From: Treponema sp. | Lineage (GTDB): Bacteria; Spirochaetota; Spirochaetia; Treponematales; Breznakiellaceae | Reading direction: 5' to 3' | Length of the DNA stretch: 7,932 nt | Assembly: GCA_031280065.1 (NCBI GenBank) | Contig: JAITHH010000255.1 | Coordinates: forward strand, 1-7,932 | Shown: piece by piece, positions 1 to 6,524 of the stretch | How the letters are laid out: the number at the start of each line of letters is the position of its first letter | How positions within the stretch are numbered: the first letter of the stretch is position 1 | Position numbers and translations under genes: made by a program | The notes under the pieces: generated by a model | What the model was told of the DNA's origin: nothing | Databases searched by the model: none | What the model saw: the letters and a program-made list of their open reading frames with translations, nothing else

Positions 1-2550
1 TATCCCCTCGTCAAAAAGCAGGGAAAAGACCTCCTCGGCGCTTTCCACAAAGTCCGCCGCGATGGAAGACCGGATCTCCTTGTCCAGTTCCAGCCAGTCT
101 TCCCGGTTGTCGGCGGGAAGCAATACCCGCTCCATGCCGTTCCTGATGGCGGCCAGCAGTTTCTCTTTGAGCCCGCCAATGGGGAGAACCCGCCCGGTAA
201 GGGTAAGCTCGCCGGTCATGGCAGTCGCGGGCCGGGGAGGAGTCTTGCAGAGGGTCGAAAGCAGGGATGCCGCCAGCGTGATCCCCGCCGACGGGCCGTC
301 CTTGGGAATAGCGCCTTCGGGCACATGCACGTGAAAATCGGTCTTGCCCGCGTCTTCCACGGCAAAGCGGTAGCGTTCCTGGGCGCTCCGCAGGTAGGAC
401 AGGGCAATCCGGGCGCTCTCCTTCATCACGTCCCCCAAGTTGCCGGTTATGATGAGTTCGCCGTTCCCCTCGTAGACGATGGTTTCCACCGGCATCATCG
501 TGCCGCCGGTCTCGGTCCAGGCAAGACCATAACACACCCCCACCCGCGCCTCCCGGTAGACCACATCGTTCTTGTACTTCCGCCGGCCCAAGAGTTTTTC
601 CAGGTCCTCCCGGCGGACGCTCTTTTTGAACGAGGCAATGGGCTTTTCCGCCTTTTTGCCGTAGTCCTTCCGTACCGCGTCCCGGGCAATCCGCCGGATG
701 CAGCGGGCGATCTCCCGTTCCAGCCCCCGCACCCCGGATTCCATGGTCCAGCGGCGGCTTATCTCCAGAACCGCCTCGTCATGAAAGCGTATCCGCGCCG
801 AGCCCAGACCGCTCTCCCTCAGCACCTTGGGAATGAGAAACTGCTGGGCAATGGCGAGCTTCTCCCGCTCCCCGTAGCCGGGAATCTCGATGATCTCCAT
901 GCGGTCCAGCAGCGGATATGGAATCGTATGCAGGGAATTCGCCGTGGCAATGAAGAGCACCCGTGAAAGGTCGTAGGGAACCTCCAGGTAATGATCGGTA
1001 AAGGCTGCGTTCTGTTCCGGGTCGAGCACCTCCAGCAGGGCGGAAGCGGGATCGCCCCGGAAATCGCTGGACAGTTTGTCGATCTCGTCCAGGAGGAACA
1101 CCGGGTTCACGGTTCCCGCCTTCCGCATGGACTGGACAATCTTCCCCGGCAGGGCCCCCACATAGGTCTTCCGGTGCCCCCGGATCTCCGCCTCGTCCCG
1201 GACGCCCCCCAGGGACATGCGGACAAAGCGCCTGCCCAGGGCGCGGGCCACGGATTTGCCCAGGCTGGTCTTGCCCGTGCCCGGCGGCCCCGCAAAGCAG
1301 AGAATCGGCCCCTTGATCCGGGCCGCCCCGGCCCGGAAGGCGTCAAGACCGCCGTCATCAGCCGGGGGGAATTCACCCAAGGCGGGCTCTAGCGCGGCGG
1401 CGGCTTCCCGGACGCTGAGTTCCTGGACGGCGATATATTCCAGGATACGCTCCTTGGCCTTGCGCATATCAAAGTGATCTTCGTTCAATATCTGTTCCGC
1501 GGCGGCCAGGTCTCCTGAACCGGCGCTCAATTCGCTCCAGGGAAGGTCAGCGATCCACTCCAGGTAGCCCCGGAGCACTCCCGCCTCCGGGGAGAAGGGC
1601 TGGAGCTTCCGCAGCCGCGCAATCTCCTTGCGGGACTTTTCAAGCACCTCTTCCGGGGGATTGCGGGCCTTGACCGCCTGTTCCAGATCGGCGAAGTCAT
1701 CATCCGCGCCCTCGGCGTTTCCCAACTCCCGCCGTATCTCTTTAAGCTGTTCGTTAAGAATGTACTCCCGCTGGTTTTTCTCCATGCGGCGTTTGACCTT
1801 GCCGCTGATGTTTTTCTGGATGCCGAATATTTCGTTTTCCGTCTCCAGGGTTTCCAGGATTTTTTCAAGCCGTTCCCGCGTATCCCTGACGCCCAGCAGT
1901 TCCAGCTTCCGGGCGGGCTTGATGGACACGGCATTGGCGATGAGGTTGCCCATCCGTTCCGGGCTGTCGCTCTGTTCCACCGCCCGCAAGGTTTCAACGC
2001 TGATCTTCTTGGAATGTTCCGCGTATTGGACAAAGGAATGCTGAACCGTCCGGACCAGCGCCGCCACTTCGGAATCATCCGTTCCGCCGGTATCGCCGGC
2101 TTTGACGGGCTCTACCCGGGCCATTACATAGCCGCCGTGATTCCGGGCTGAGACAACGGCGGCCCGGTATTCACCCTGAAGTACCACCCGGTAGGTGCTG
2201 TCGGGAAGCCGCACGTGCTGCATGATCCGCACCACGGTTCCCACTGAGTAGGTCTCCCCGGAAAGCTGATTCTTGATACAGGCGGCAAAAAGCCGGTGAT
2301 CCCGGCCCAAAGAAATCTCTACCGCCGTAACGCCGGCGCGGTAGGTGACGAACAGCGGGATAAGCGTTTGGGGGAACAGCACCAGTTCCCGCAGGGGAAG
2401 CAGCGGAAAATCTTCCGTTTCCGGGGCGCCGCCCCGCAGCGAGGCAAAAAAACGAGACAGACCGGTATGGTTAACGCCCCCGTTACCCTCCCCTGCCCGC
2501 TTGATCCCCTCGCCCGTCCCGGTATCCCCCCCCTCGCCGCGCCCTTTCAT
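1..2550 (-). CDS. lon: ATP-dependent Lon protease (LonA type), 3' end cut by the window edge
   Basis: Cytosolic AAA+ serine protease that unfolds and degrades misfolded and regulatory proteins. 850 codons are visible with no stop; the last residues match the usual Lon C-terminus, so only a few codons are missing. Order: Gly-rich leader (about 1-45), N-terminal LON domain starting near [13 protein letters not shown] (about 48-245), coiled region with [14 protein letters not shown]+ module with Walker A GPPGTGKT (421-428), pore segment YVGALPG, Walker B LLDEID (486-491), then the protease domain with Ser754 in PKDGPSAG and Lys795 in GGLKEK, the Ser-Lys dyad. About 65-75 residues longer than E. 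coli Lon at equivalent motifs, owing to the leader and to an insertion at about 379-410. ATG at 2550 is the first possible start: an in-frame TGA lies at 2584-2586 with no ATG, GTG or TTG between. It overlaps the clpX stop as ATGA and has no clear Shine-Dalgarno, so translational coupling is likely. Confidence 0.97.
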   Translation of the reverse strand, partial: MKGRGEGGDTGTGEGIKRAGEGNGGVNHTGLSRFFASLRGGAPETEDFPLLPLRELVLFPQTLIPLFVTYRAGVTAVEISLGRDHRLFAACIKNQLSGETYSVGTVVRIMQHVRLPDSTYRVVLQGEYRAAVVSARNHGGYVMARVEPVKAGDTGGTDDSEVAALVRTVQHSFVQYAEHSKKISVETLRAVEQSDSPERMGNLIANAVSIKPARKLELLGVRDTRERLEKILETLETENEIFGIQKNISGKVKRRMEKNQREYILNEQLKEIRRELGNAEGADDDFADLEQAVKARNPPEEVLEKSRKEIARLRKLQPFSPEAGVLRGYLEWIADLPWSELSAGSGDLAAAEQILNEDHFDMRKAKERILEYIAVQELSVREAAAALEPALGEFPPADDGGLDAFRAGAARIKGPILCFAGPPGTGKTSLGKSVARALGRRFVRMSLGGVRDEAEIRGHRKTYVGALPGKIVQSMRKAGTVNPVFLLDEIDKLSSDFRGDPASALLEVLDPEQNAAFTDHYLEVPYDLSRVLFIATANSLHTIPYPLLDRMEIIEIPGYGEREKLAIAQQFLIPKVLRESGLGSARIRFHDEAVLEISRRWTMESGVRGLEREIARCIRRIARDAVRKDYGKKAEKPIASFKKSVRREDLEKLLGRRKYKNDVVYREARVGVCYGLAWTETGGTMMPVETIVYEGNGELIITGNLGDVMKESARIALSYLRSAQERYRFAVEDAGKTDFHVHVPEGAIPKDGPSAGITLAASLLSTLCKTPPRPATAMTGELTLTGRVLPIGGLKEKLLAAIRNGMERVLLPADNREDWLELDKEIRSSIAADFVESAEEVFSLLFDEGI
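2477..2533 (-). other. G-run array with G-quadruplex motif at the 5' end of lon
   Basis: On the coding strand, codons 6-25 of lon contain eight G-runs of three or more: G8 (2526-2533), then GGG, GGG, GGGG, GGG, GGGG, GGG and GGGGG down to 2477, separated by 1-7 nt. The first four runs alone satisfy the G3+N1-7 rule. It encodes a Gly/Glu-rich leader. The motif is seen directly; folding in mRNA or DNA is inference. Confidence 0.6.
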
Positions 2551-3800
2551 GCGCTTTTCTGAAGCTGGTAGATTTCCGGCGGCTCAGTGCGCTCGACAAC
2601 CTCCTGGGTGATGATCACCCGTTTATTGCCCTTCATGGAGGGAATGTCAAACATAATGTCCGTCATCAGCCGCTCCACGATTGCCCGCAGTCCCCGCGCT
2701 CCGGTTTTCTGCTTGATCGCGGTTTCGGCGATGGCGTTAATGGCCCCTTCGGTGAATTCCAGCTTCACGTTATCGATGGCGAGAGACGCCTGGTACTGCT
2801 TGACGATGGCGTTCCGGGGCTCGGTGATGATCCGCCTGAGATCGCCGATGTTCAGCTCTTCCAGGCTCACCGTGATGGGGAGTCTGCCGATGAATTCGGG
2901 GATCATGCCGAAGTGGATCAGATCGTCGGGGTGAAGGGCATCGTAGAGTTCCTTGAGGCTCCGCCCCTTGCGGTCCCGGATATCCGCGCCGAAGCCCATC
3001 GGATGCTGGACGACCCGCCGCTCGATGTGCTTATCCAGGCCCACAAAAGCCCCGCCGCAGATGAAAAGAATGTCCGTGGTGTTGATGCGGATCATCTCCT
3101 GGTTAGGGTGTTTCCGCCCTCCCTGGGGAGGCACCGAGGCGATAGTCCCCTCGATGATCTTGAGCAGCGCCTGCTGAACCCCCTCGCCGGACACATCGCG
3201 AGTAATGGAGACGTTCTCCCCCTTACGGGCGATCTTGTCTATCTCGTCGATATACACGATGCCCCGCTCCGCGGCGGCGATATTGCCCCCGGCATTCTGG
3301 ATCAGCTTGAGCAGGATATTCTCCACATCCTCGCCCACATAGCCGGCCTCGGTGAGGGTGGTGGCGTCCACGATGGCGAAGGGCACCCTGAGCTTCTTGG
3401 CCAGGGTCTTGGCCAGGAGGGTCTTCCCGGTCCCCGTGGGGCCGATGAGGAGCACGTTGGACTTCTCGATCTCCACATCTTCCGCATCCTTGGGGGGATT
3501 GGCGATGCGCTTGTAATGGTTATAGACGGCCACGGACAGGGCTTTCTTGGCGTTATCCTGGCCGATGATGAAGAAATCGAGGTAATTTTTGATTTCCTGG
3601 GGGGTTGGGATGTCGCCGGTAAACTGGGTGGCAAGATCGTGATCCTCATCGGTGAGGATACGGCGGCATACTTCAACACATTCATCGCAGATAAACACAT
3701 CATTGGGGCCGGCAATAAGGCGCCGGGCCATATCGGCGCTCTTGCCGCAGAATGAGCAGGAGCGCTCATACACGCCGGGGCCGCTACGAAGCCGCGCCAT
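2547..3800 (-). CDS. clpX: ClpX, ATP-dependent unfoldase subunit of the ClpXP protease
   Basis: Hexameric AAA+ unfoldase that recognises tagged substrates and threads them into ClpP in the cytosol. 417 aa, full length (E. coli ClpX is 424). The N-terminal zinc-binding domain has Cys15, Cys18, Cys38 and Cys41. Walker A is GPTGTGKT (120-127), pore-1 loop GYVGED (153-158), Walker B VYIDEID (182-188), RKH motif 229-231, arginine finger in PEFIGRLP (301-308) and sensor-2 GARGLR (367-372). The ClpP-docking loop is MGF (268-270), a conservative variant of IGF/LGF, which fits a partnership with the ClpP encoded just upstream. The ATG start is preceded by GAGGGA at 3806-3811 (5-nt spacer) inside the clpP coding region. 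It overlaps the clpP 3' end by 17 nt, and its TGA stop shares bases with the lon ATG. Confidence 0.98.
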   Translation of the reverse strand: MARLRSGPGVYERSCSFCGKSADMARRLIAGPNDVFICDECVEVCRRILTDEDHDLATQFTGDIPTPQEIKNYLDFFIIGQDNAKKALSVAVYNHYKRIANPPKDAEDVEIEKSNVLLIGPTGTGKTLLAKTLAKKLRVPFAIVDATTLTEAGYVGEDVENILLKLIQNAGGNIAAAERGIVYIDEIDKIARKGENVSITRDVSGEGVQQALLKIIEGTIASVPPQGGRKHPNQEMIRINTTDILFICGGAFVGLDKHIERRVVQHPMGFGADIRDRKGRSLKELYDALHPDDLIHFGMIPEFIGRLPITVSLEELNIGDLRRIITEPRNAIVKQYQASLAIDNVKLEFTEGAINAIAETAIKQKTGARGLRAIVERLMTDIMFDIPSMKGNKRVIITQEVVERTEPPEIYQLQKSA

Positions 3801-4398
3801 GATTTTCCCTCGTAAGCACCCGGTCCGCCACGCCGTAGGCTACCGCTTCCTGGGCCGGCATGTAGAAATCCCGTTCCATGTCAACGGCGATCCGCTCAAT
3901 ATCTTTCCCCGTATGTTTGGCAAAATAGTCGATGGTCAGCTTTTTGAGGCGGACAATCTCCTTGGCCTGGATGCCGATGTCCAGGGCCTGCCCCTGGGCC
4001 CCGCCCCAGGGCTGGTGGAGCAGCACCCGGGACGAAGGCAGCACCAGCCGCTTCCCCGGCGCCCCCGCGGTCAGAATCAGGGCCGCCATGCTGGCCGCCT
4101 GGCCCAGGCAGATGGTCTGCACATCGCACTTGACGTACTGCATGGTGTCATAGATGGCAAGCCCCGCCGTCACGGAGCCGCCGGGGGAATTGATGTACAG
4201 GTTAATGTCCTTTTCATTGTCCTGACCGTCCAGGAAGAGCAGTTGGGCCACCACCAAGTCCGCCGCGAGGTCGCTGATTTCCCCGTCCAAAAAGACAATC
4301 CGATCCTTGAGCAGCCGGGAGAAAATGTCGTAGGACCGTTCCCCCACGCTGGTCTGCTCCACTACGATGGGAACCAAGGAGTTCATATATTCATGCAT
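3784..4398 (-). CDS. clpP: ClpP, serine protease subunit of the ClpXP complex
   Basis: Tetradecameric peptidase that degrades polypeptides delivered by ClpX (or another Clp ATPase). 204 aa, normal length for family S14. The catalytic triad is visible as Ser103 in GQAASMAA, His128 in LLHQP and Asp177 in ERDFYMP. The Gly-rich oxyanion strand SPGGSVTAG (71-79) and the inter-ring handle region around residues 130-160 are intact. A short N-terminal segment precedes LVPIVVEQ and may be a propeptide, as in other ClpPs. ATG at 4398 is used; the upstream GGA (4411-4413) is weak and 12 nt away, and Met5 is an alternative start with no better site. It begins 9 nt after the tig stop and overlaps clpX, so the three genes are almost certainly co-transcribed. 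Confidence 0.98.
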   Translation of the reverse strand: MHEYMNSLVPIVVEQTSVGERSYDIFSRLLKDRIVFLDGEISDLAADLVVAQLLFLDGQDNEKDINLYINSPGGSVTAGLAIYDTMQYVKCDVQTICLGQAASMAALILTAGAPGKRLVLPSSRVLLHQPWGGAQGQALDIGIQAKEIVRLKKLTIDYFAKHTGKDIERIAVDMERDFYMPAQEAVAYGVADRVLTRENHGAAS

Positions 4399-4407
4399 AG
4401 CTACAAT

Positions 4408-5784
4408 TTATCCATTATTTGGGATGAGGTCTAGATAGCTTTTCTTTTGTCCTTTCTTGACGGTGTTTTCCCGGATGAGCATATCGAACAGCTTCCGCTC
4501 CTTGATCTGCTCTTTCAGGTATTCCCGCGATTGATCCGCCGCATAATACGCCTTGATATCCTCCAGCGGACTCCCCGTCTCCGTTGCGATGGTTTCCATC
4601 TCTTTTTCCAGTTCCTCATCGCCGGCTTCCAGGGCGAGGTCCTGGATAAGGGTTTCCACCACGAGCCGGCTTTGCAGGGCCTTTACCGCCGCGGGCCGCG
4701 ATTCTTCAAGCAGGGCCTCCCGGCTTCCCTTGGTTCCTTCTATTAACTTTGCCAGCGATTCCGCGTCGGTGTTCATGCGCCGGGCCATGCCCCGCCAGCG
4801 CGAATCCAGCTCCGTGCGGATCATGGATTCGGGAATTTCCATGGAAGCGGTCTCCAGAATTTTTTCGAGGATTGCGCTGACGGTTATATCCCGCAGCCGC
4901 CGCTCCAGCGCGGAATTCAGCCGTGCGCGTATGTCCGCCTTGAGGTCTTCGAGGGTTTGAAACTTCTCATCGACATCCTGGGCCAATTCATCGTCCAGAT
5001 CGGGAAGCCGCTTCTCCTTAAGCGCGGTGAGCGTTACCCGTATCTTCTTGGTCTTCCCCGCAAGGCCCGCGTCTTTGAAATCCGGGGGGAATTGCTTTTC
5101 AATGTCCTTGGTTTCCCCCTTCTTCATGCCCGTCAGTTCATCATCAAACTGGTAGACATTGTAGCCCGATCCCAAGGTGAAGACGAAATCCTCCCGCTCT
5201 GAGCCCGCCGCAATCTCGCCTGCATCGTTCAATTCGGCGTAATTCACCGTAACCACGTCGTCTTTGACCGCCGGAGCGTTCTCATCGCGGTCCAGCACCA
5301 CGGCGTTCCGCTCCCGGATCGCCTCCAGCTCGCGGTTCACATCCTCGTCCCCAACCTCCGCGCCGGGAACTTCAACCTCCAGCCCTTTCCAGGTCTCCAC
5401 CTCAGCGCGGGGCATAACGTCATAACTCACCGAGAAGACCAGATCGGCATTCAAGTCCAATTTAAGCGACTGTTCATCCTCAATCCGGGGGGTGGAGTAC
5501 GGGAGGGGCCGGTTTTCGCGGGAAAAAGACTCATCTTCCAAGACACCGCTCAACGCCTCGTCAATGGTCCGGCCCAGGACTTCGCCTTTGAACGCATCCT
5601 CGCCGAATTTCCGGATCAGCACTTCTTTGGGGGCTTTGCCCTTTCTAAAACCGGGGATTTGAATCTTGCCGCTGTATTCCGCCAGGAGCGCGTCGTACCG
5701 GGAGCGGACCTCCTCATTGCTGATAGTCAAGGTTAATTTGGCGCTGGAGTTGGGAAGTCTTTCGACCTTTTTGGATATGGCCAC
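4408..5784 (-). CDS. tig: Trigger factor, ribosome-associated chaperone and peptidyl-prolyl isomerase
   Basis: Docks at the ribosomal exit tunnel (protein L23) and shields nascent chains. 458 aa from the chosen start. The ribosome-binding domain has the signature GFRKGKAP at residues 45-52. The FKBP-type PPIase domain spans about 174-253, starting DDVVTVNYAEL. The C-terminal helical chaperone arms follow to the end at LDLIPNNG. GTG at 5784 is preferred over the in-frame GTG at 5805 because a strong AAAAGGAG (5790-5797) sits 5 nt before it and the protein then begins MAISKKVERL, as is normal for the family; the earlier GTG would place that Shine-Dalgarno inside the gene. It is the first gene of the tig-clpP-clpX-lon unit. 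No convincing sigma-70 promoter is visible in the 53 nt between the tRNA terminator and the start. Confidence 0.97.
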   Translation of the reverse strand: MAISKKVERLPNSSAKLTLTISNEEVRSRYDALLAEYSGKIQIPGFRKGKAPKEVLIRKFGEDAFKGEVLGRTIDEALSGVLEDESFSRENRPLPYSTPRIEDEQSLKLDLNADLVFSVSYDVMPRAEVETWKGLEVEVPGAEVGDEDVNRELEAIRERNAVVLDRDENAPAVKDDVVTVNYAELNDAGEIAAGSEREDFVFTLGSGYNVYQFDDELTGMKKGETKDIEKQFPPDFKDAGLAGKTKKIRVTLTALKEKRLPDLDDELAQDVDEKFQTLEDLKADIRARLNSALERRLRDITVSAILEKILETASMEIPESMIRTELDSRWRGMARRMNTDAESLAKLIEGTKGSREALLEESRPAAVKALQSRLVVETLIQDLALEAGDEELEKEMETIATETGSPLEDIKAYYAADQSREYLKEQIKERKLFDMLIRENTVKKGQKKSYLDLIPNNG

Positions 5785-5789
5785 GGTTG

Positions 5790-5797
5790 CTCCTTTT
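5790..5797 (-). promoter_or_regulatory. Shine-Dalgarno site that fixes the tig start
   Basis: AAAAGGAG on the minus strand, 5 nt before the GTG at 5782-5784. It decides between two in-frame GTG codons. Just upstream, CCGC-TTT-GCGG could form a small hairpin in the leader. Confidence 0.8.
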
Positions 5798-5837
5798 ACA
5801 TTCACCGCAAAGCGGCGTTCTTAAATGGTTTAACAGG

Positions 5838-5874
5838 AAAAAGCCCGGAAAGCGGGAGCCTTCCGGGGCTTTTT
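5838..5874 (-). terminator. Rho-independent terminator of the tRNA-Leu/tRNA-Gly unit (near-palindromic)
   Basis: Read on the minus strand: AAAAAGCCCCGGAAGG, a 6-nt loop region, then CTTTCCGGGCTTTTT. The GC-rich stem has a single-base bulge and ends in T5. Because A5 and T5 flank both sides, it could stop transcription in either direction, but with all genes on the minus strand its job is the end of the tRNA transcript, six bases after tRNA-Gly. It also lies just upstream of tig and would insulate that operon unless read-through occurs. Confidence 0.85.
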
Positions 5875-5880
5875 AAGAAA

Positions 5881-5952
5881 AGCGGGAAACGGGAGTCGGA
5901 CCCGCGACATCCACCTTGGCAAGGTGGCGCTCTACCACTGAGCTATTCCCGC
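5881..5952 (-). tRNA. tRNA-Gly (anticodon GCC)
   Basis: 72 nt folding as a full cloverleaf: acceptor GCGGGAA with TTCCCGC, D-arm GCTC/GAGC with a G18-G19-containing loop, anticodon stem CCACC/GGTGG with loop TTGCCAA (GCC, reads GGC/GGU), T-stem GCGGG/CCCGT. The discriminator base is U73 and CCA is not encoded. Oddity: the T-loop is TCCGACT, so position 55 is C where U (pseudouridine) is nearly universal. Everything else looks like a normal elongator tRNA. It shares a promoter with tRNA-Leu, 74 nt upstream, and is followed by the terminator. Confidence 0.96.
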
Positions 5953-6026
5953 ATGGCTGGGTATCTACCCCATCTTCTTACCCTTTACCAGGACCCTGTC
6001 TTCCAGACTCTCTTCAAGTCCGGTTT

Positions 6027-6107
6027 TACGAGAGAAGGGACTTGAACCCTTATGCCAAAGGCACCAGATCCTAAGTCTGGCGTGTCTGCCAGTTTCACCA
6101 CTCTCGC
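6027..6107 (-). tRNA. tRNA-Leu (anticodon UAG)
   Basis: 81-nt class II tRNA with a long variable arm (TGCC-TTT-GGCA). Anticodon stem CCAGA/TCTGG, loop CTTAGGA (UAG, reads CUA and probably other CUN codons). D-loop contains GG, T-loop TTCAAGT is standard, discriminator A73 as expected for leucine; no encoded CCA. Oddity: the acceptor GCGAGAG pairs with CTCTCGT, making the terminal pair G1-U72 rather than the usual G1-C72. It is the first gene after the promoter at 6136-6164 and is probably processed from a common precursor with tRNA-Gly. The 74-nt spacer carries a small GGGTA/TACCC inverted repeat (5959-5970) just upstream of tRNA-Gly. Confidence 0.95.
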
Positions 6108-6135
6108 GTATCCTGCACAGGGCTGGTATATCCAT

Positions 6136-6192
6136 ACTGTACCGGATAAGGAAAAACGTGTCAAGCGTTTTTATGCAAATTTTCGATTTTTT
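6136..6192 (-). promoter_or_regulatory. Sigma-70 promoter with UP-like A-tracts for the tRNA unit
   Basis: Minus strand: -35 TTGACA (6159-6164), 17-bp spacer, -10 TACAGT (6136-6141). The predicted start is about 22 nt before tRNA-Leu. Upstream of the -35, A/T tracts at 6168-6172, 6177-6183 and 6187-6192 are centred about 10 bp apart, which resembles an UP element or curved DNA of stable-RNA promoters. Confidence 0.85.
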
Positions 6193-6263
6193 ATGAGGCC
6201 GGGGGAAGGGGCCTGCCGCGTGACGATTCGCCCCAGCAGGAAGCACTGATTAAAGCAAACCGA

Positions 6264-6351
6264 ACCACGGAAGGCACCTGCCTACCGCAGGCAGGCGAAA
6301 GCGGCGCGGAAAAGAAGCCCTTTTCCATGCGGTTTCCGCGTTTTCCGTGGT
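6264..6351. repeat. 88-bp nested inverted-repeat element
   Basis: Outer 9-bp arms ACCACGGAA (6264-6272) and TTCCGTGGT (6343-6351) are exact reverse complements. Inside lies a perfect hairpin CCTGCCT (6277-6283)/AGGCAGG (6289-6295) with a 5-nt loop. Two competing stems follow: GGAAAAG (6308-6314)/CTTTTCC (6320-6326) and CGCGGAAA (6305-6312)/TTTCCGCG (6333-6340). No ORF fits, and the ends lack an obvious target duplication. It looks like a small palindromic repeat (REP/MITE-like), though copy number cannot be seen here. Confidence 0.65.
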
Positions 6352-6373
6352 AATAAAGAACAGTTACCAGGGG

Positions 6374-6504
6374 AACCGCAGATTACGCGGATGAAAAGGA
6401 TGCCGCAGATGAATAGAAACAGCATCGGCGTCGAACCGAAGGTTCGCAATCTGTGCCATCTGTGGTTTAAATCCGTACCGAACAGAAGGGGCGCAATCCG
6501 TGGA
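6374..6504. repeat. Degenerate CCGCAGAT / CCACGGAT-type repeat cluster with central hairpin
   Basis: Left arm AACCGCAGATTACGCGGAT (from 6374), with a further CCGCAGATGAA at 6403-6413, is an imperfect inverted copy of the right arm at 6446-6467 (reverse complement begins AACCACAGATGGCACAGAT). A further unit, reverse complement TCCACGGATTGC, lies at 6493-6504. Between the arms is a perfect CGAACC-GAA-GGTTCG hairpin (6432-6446). Units of this general form are familiar as dispersed intergenic repeats in several bacterial groups. Confidence 0.6.
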
Positions 6505-6524
6505 CTATGTTTATAAAACTTAAT

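Larger units (their letters stand above)
6193..6524. other. Non-coding, repeat-rich intergenic region
   Basis: I find no convincing gene on either strand here. The part at 6193-6263 has an AGGCC/GGCCT pair around a G-rich loop (6196-6214) and nothing else obvious. The rest holds the two inverted-repeat structures listed separately. No T-tailed terminator is visible after the pseudouridine synthase gene whose 3' end is at 6525. Confidence 0.7.

Noticed and set aside
325..966. Plus-strand open frame opposite the lon protease domain
   Set aside because: Shadow of the lon frame, which carries the Ser-Lys dyad and Walker motifs through this region.
1527..2078. Second minus-strand frame inside lon, suggesting a frameshift
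   Set aside because: Codon-by-codon reading of lon is continuous from 2550 to the window edge; this other frame is Arg/Ser-rich low-complexity sequence.
2913..3755. Plus-strand open frame of about 280 codons opposite clpX
   Set aside because: It is the mirror of a highly conserved clpX reading frame in GC-rich DNA. Its translation has no recognisable domain and all clpX motifs lie on the other strand.
3652..4434. Plus-strand open frame of about 260 codons opposite clpP
   Set aside because: Antisense to the intact clpP with complete catalytic triad; composition-driven, no family resemblance.
5785..5805. Upstream GTG at 5805 as the tig start
   Set aside because: It would put the strong AAAAGGAG inside the gene and add seven residues before the usual Tig N-terminus.
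5965..6246. Minus-strand frame of 93 codons across the tRNA-Leu gene
   Set aside because: It runs through a complete tRNA and its promoter, and has no ribosome-binding site or conserved content.
6193..6524. CRISPR array or insertion-sequence remnant in the repeat-rich spacer
   Set aside because: Repeats are degenerate, irregularly spaced and in both orientations; there is no transposase fragment, no regular spacers and no target-site duplication.
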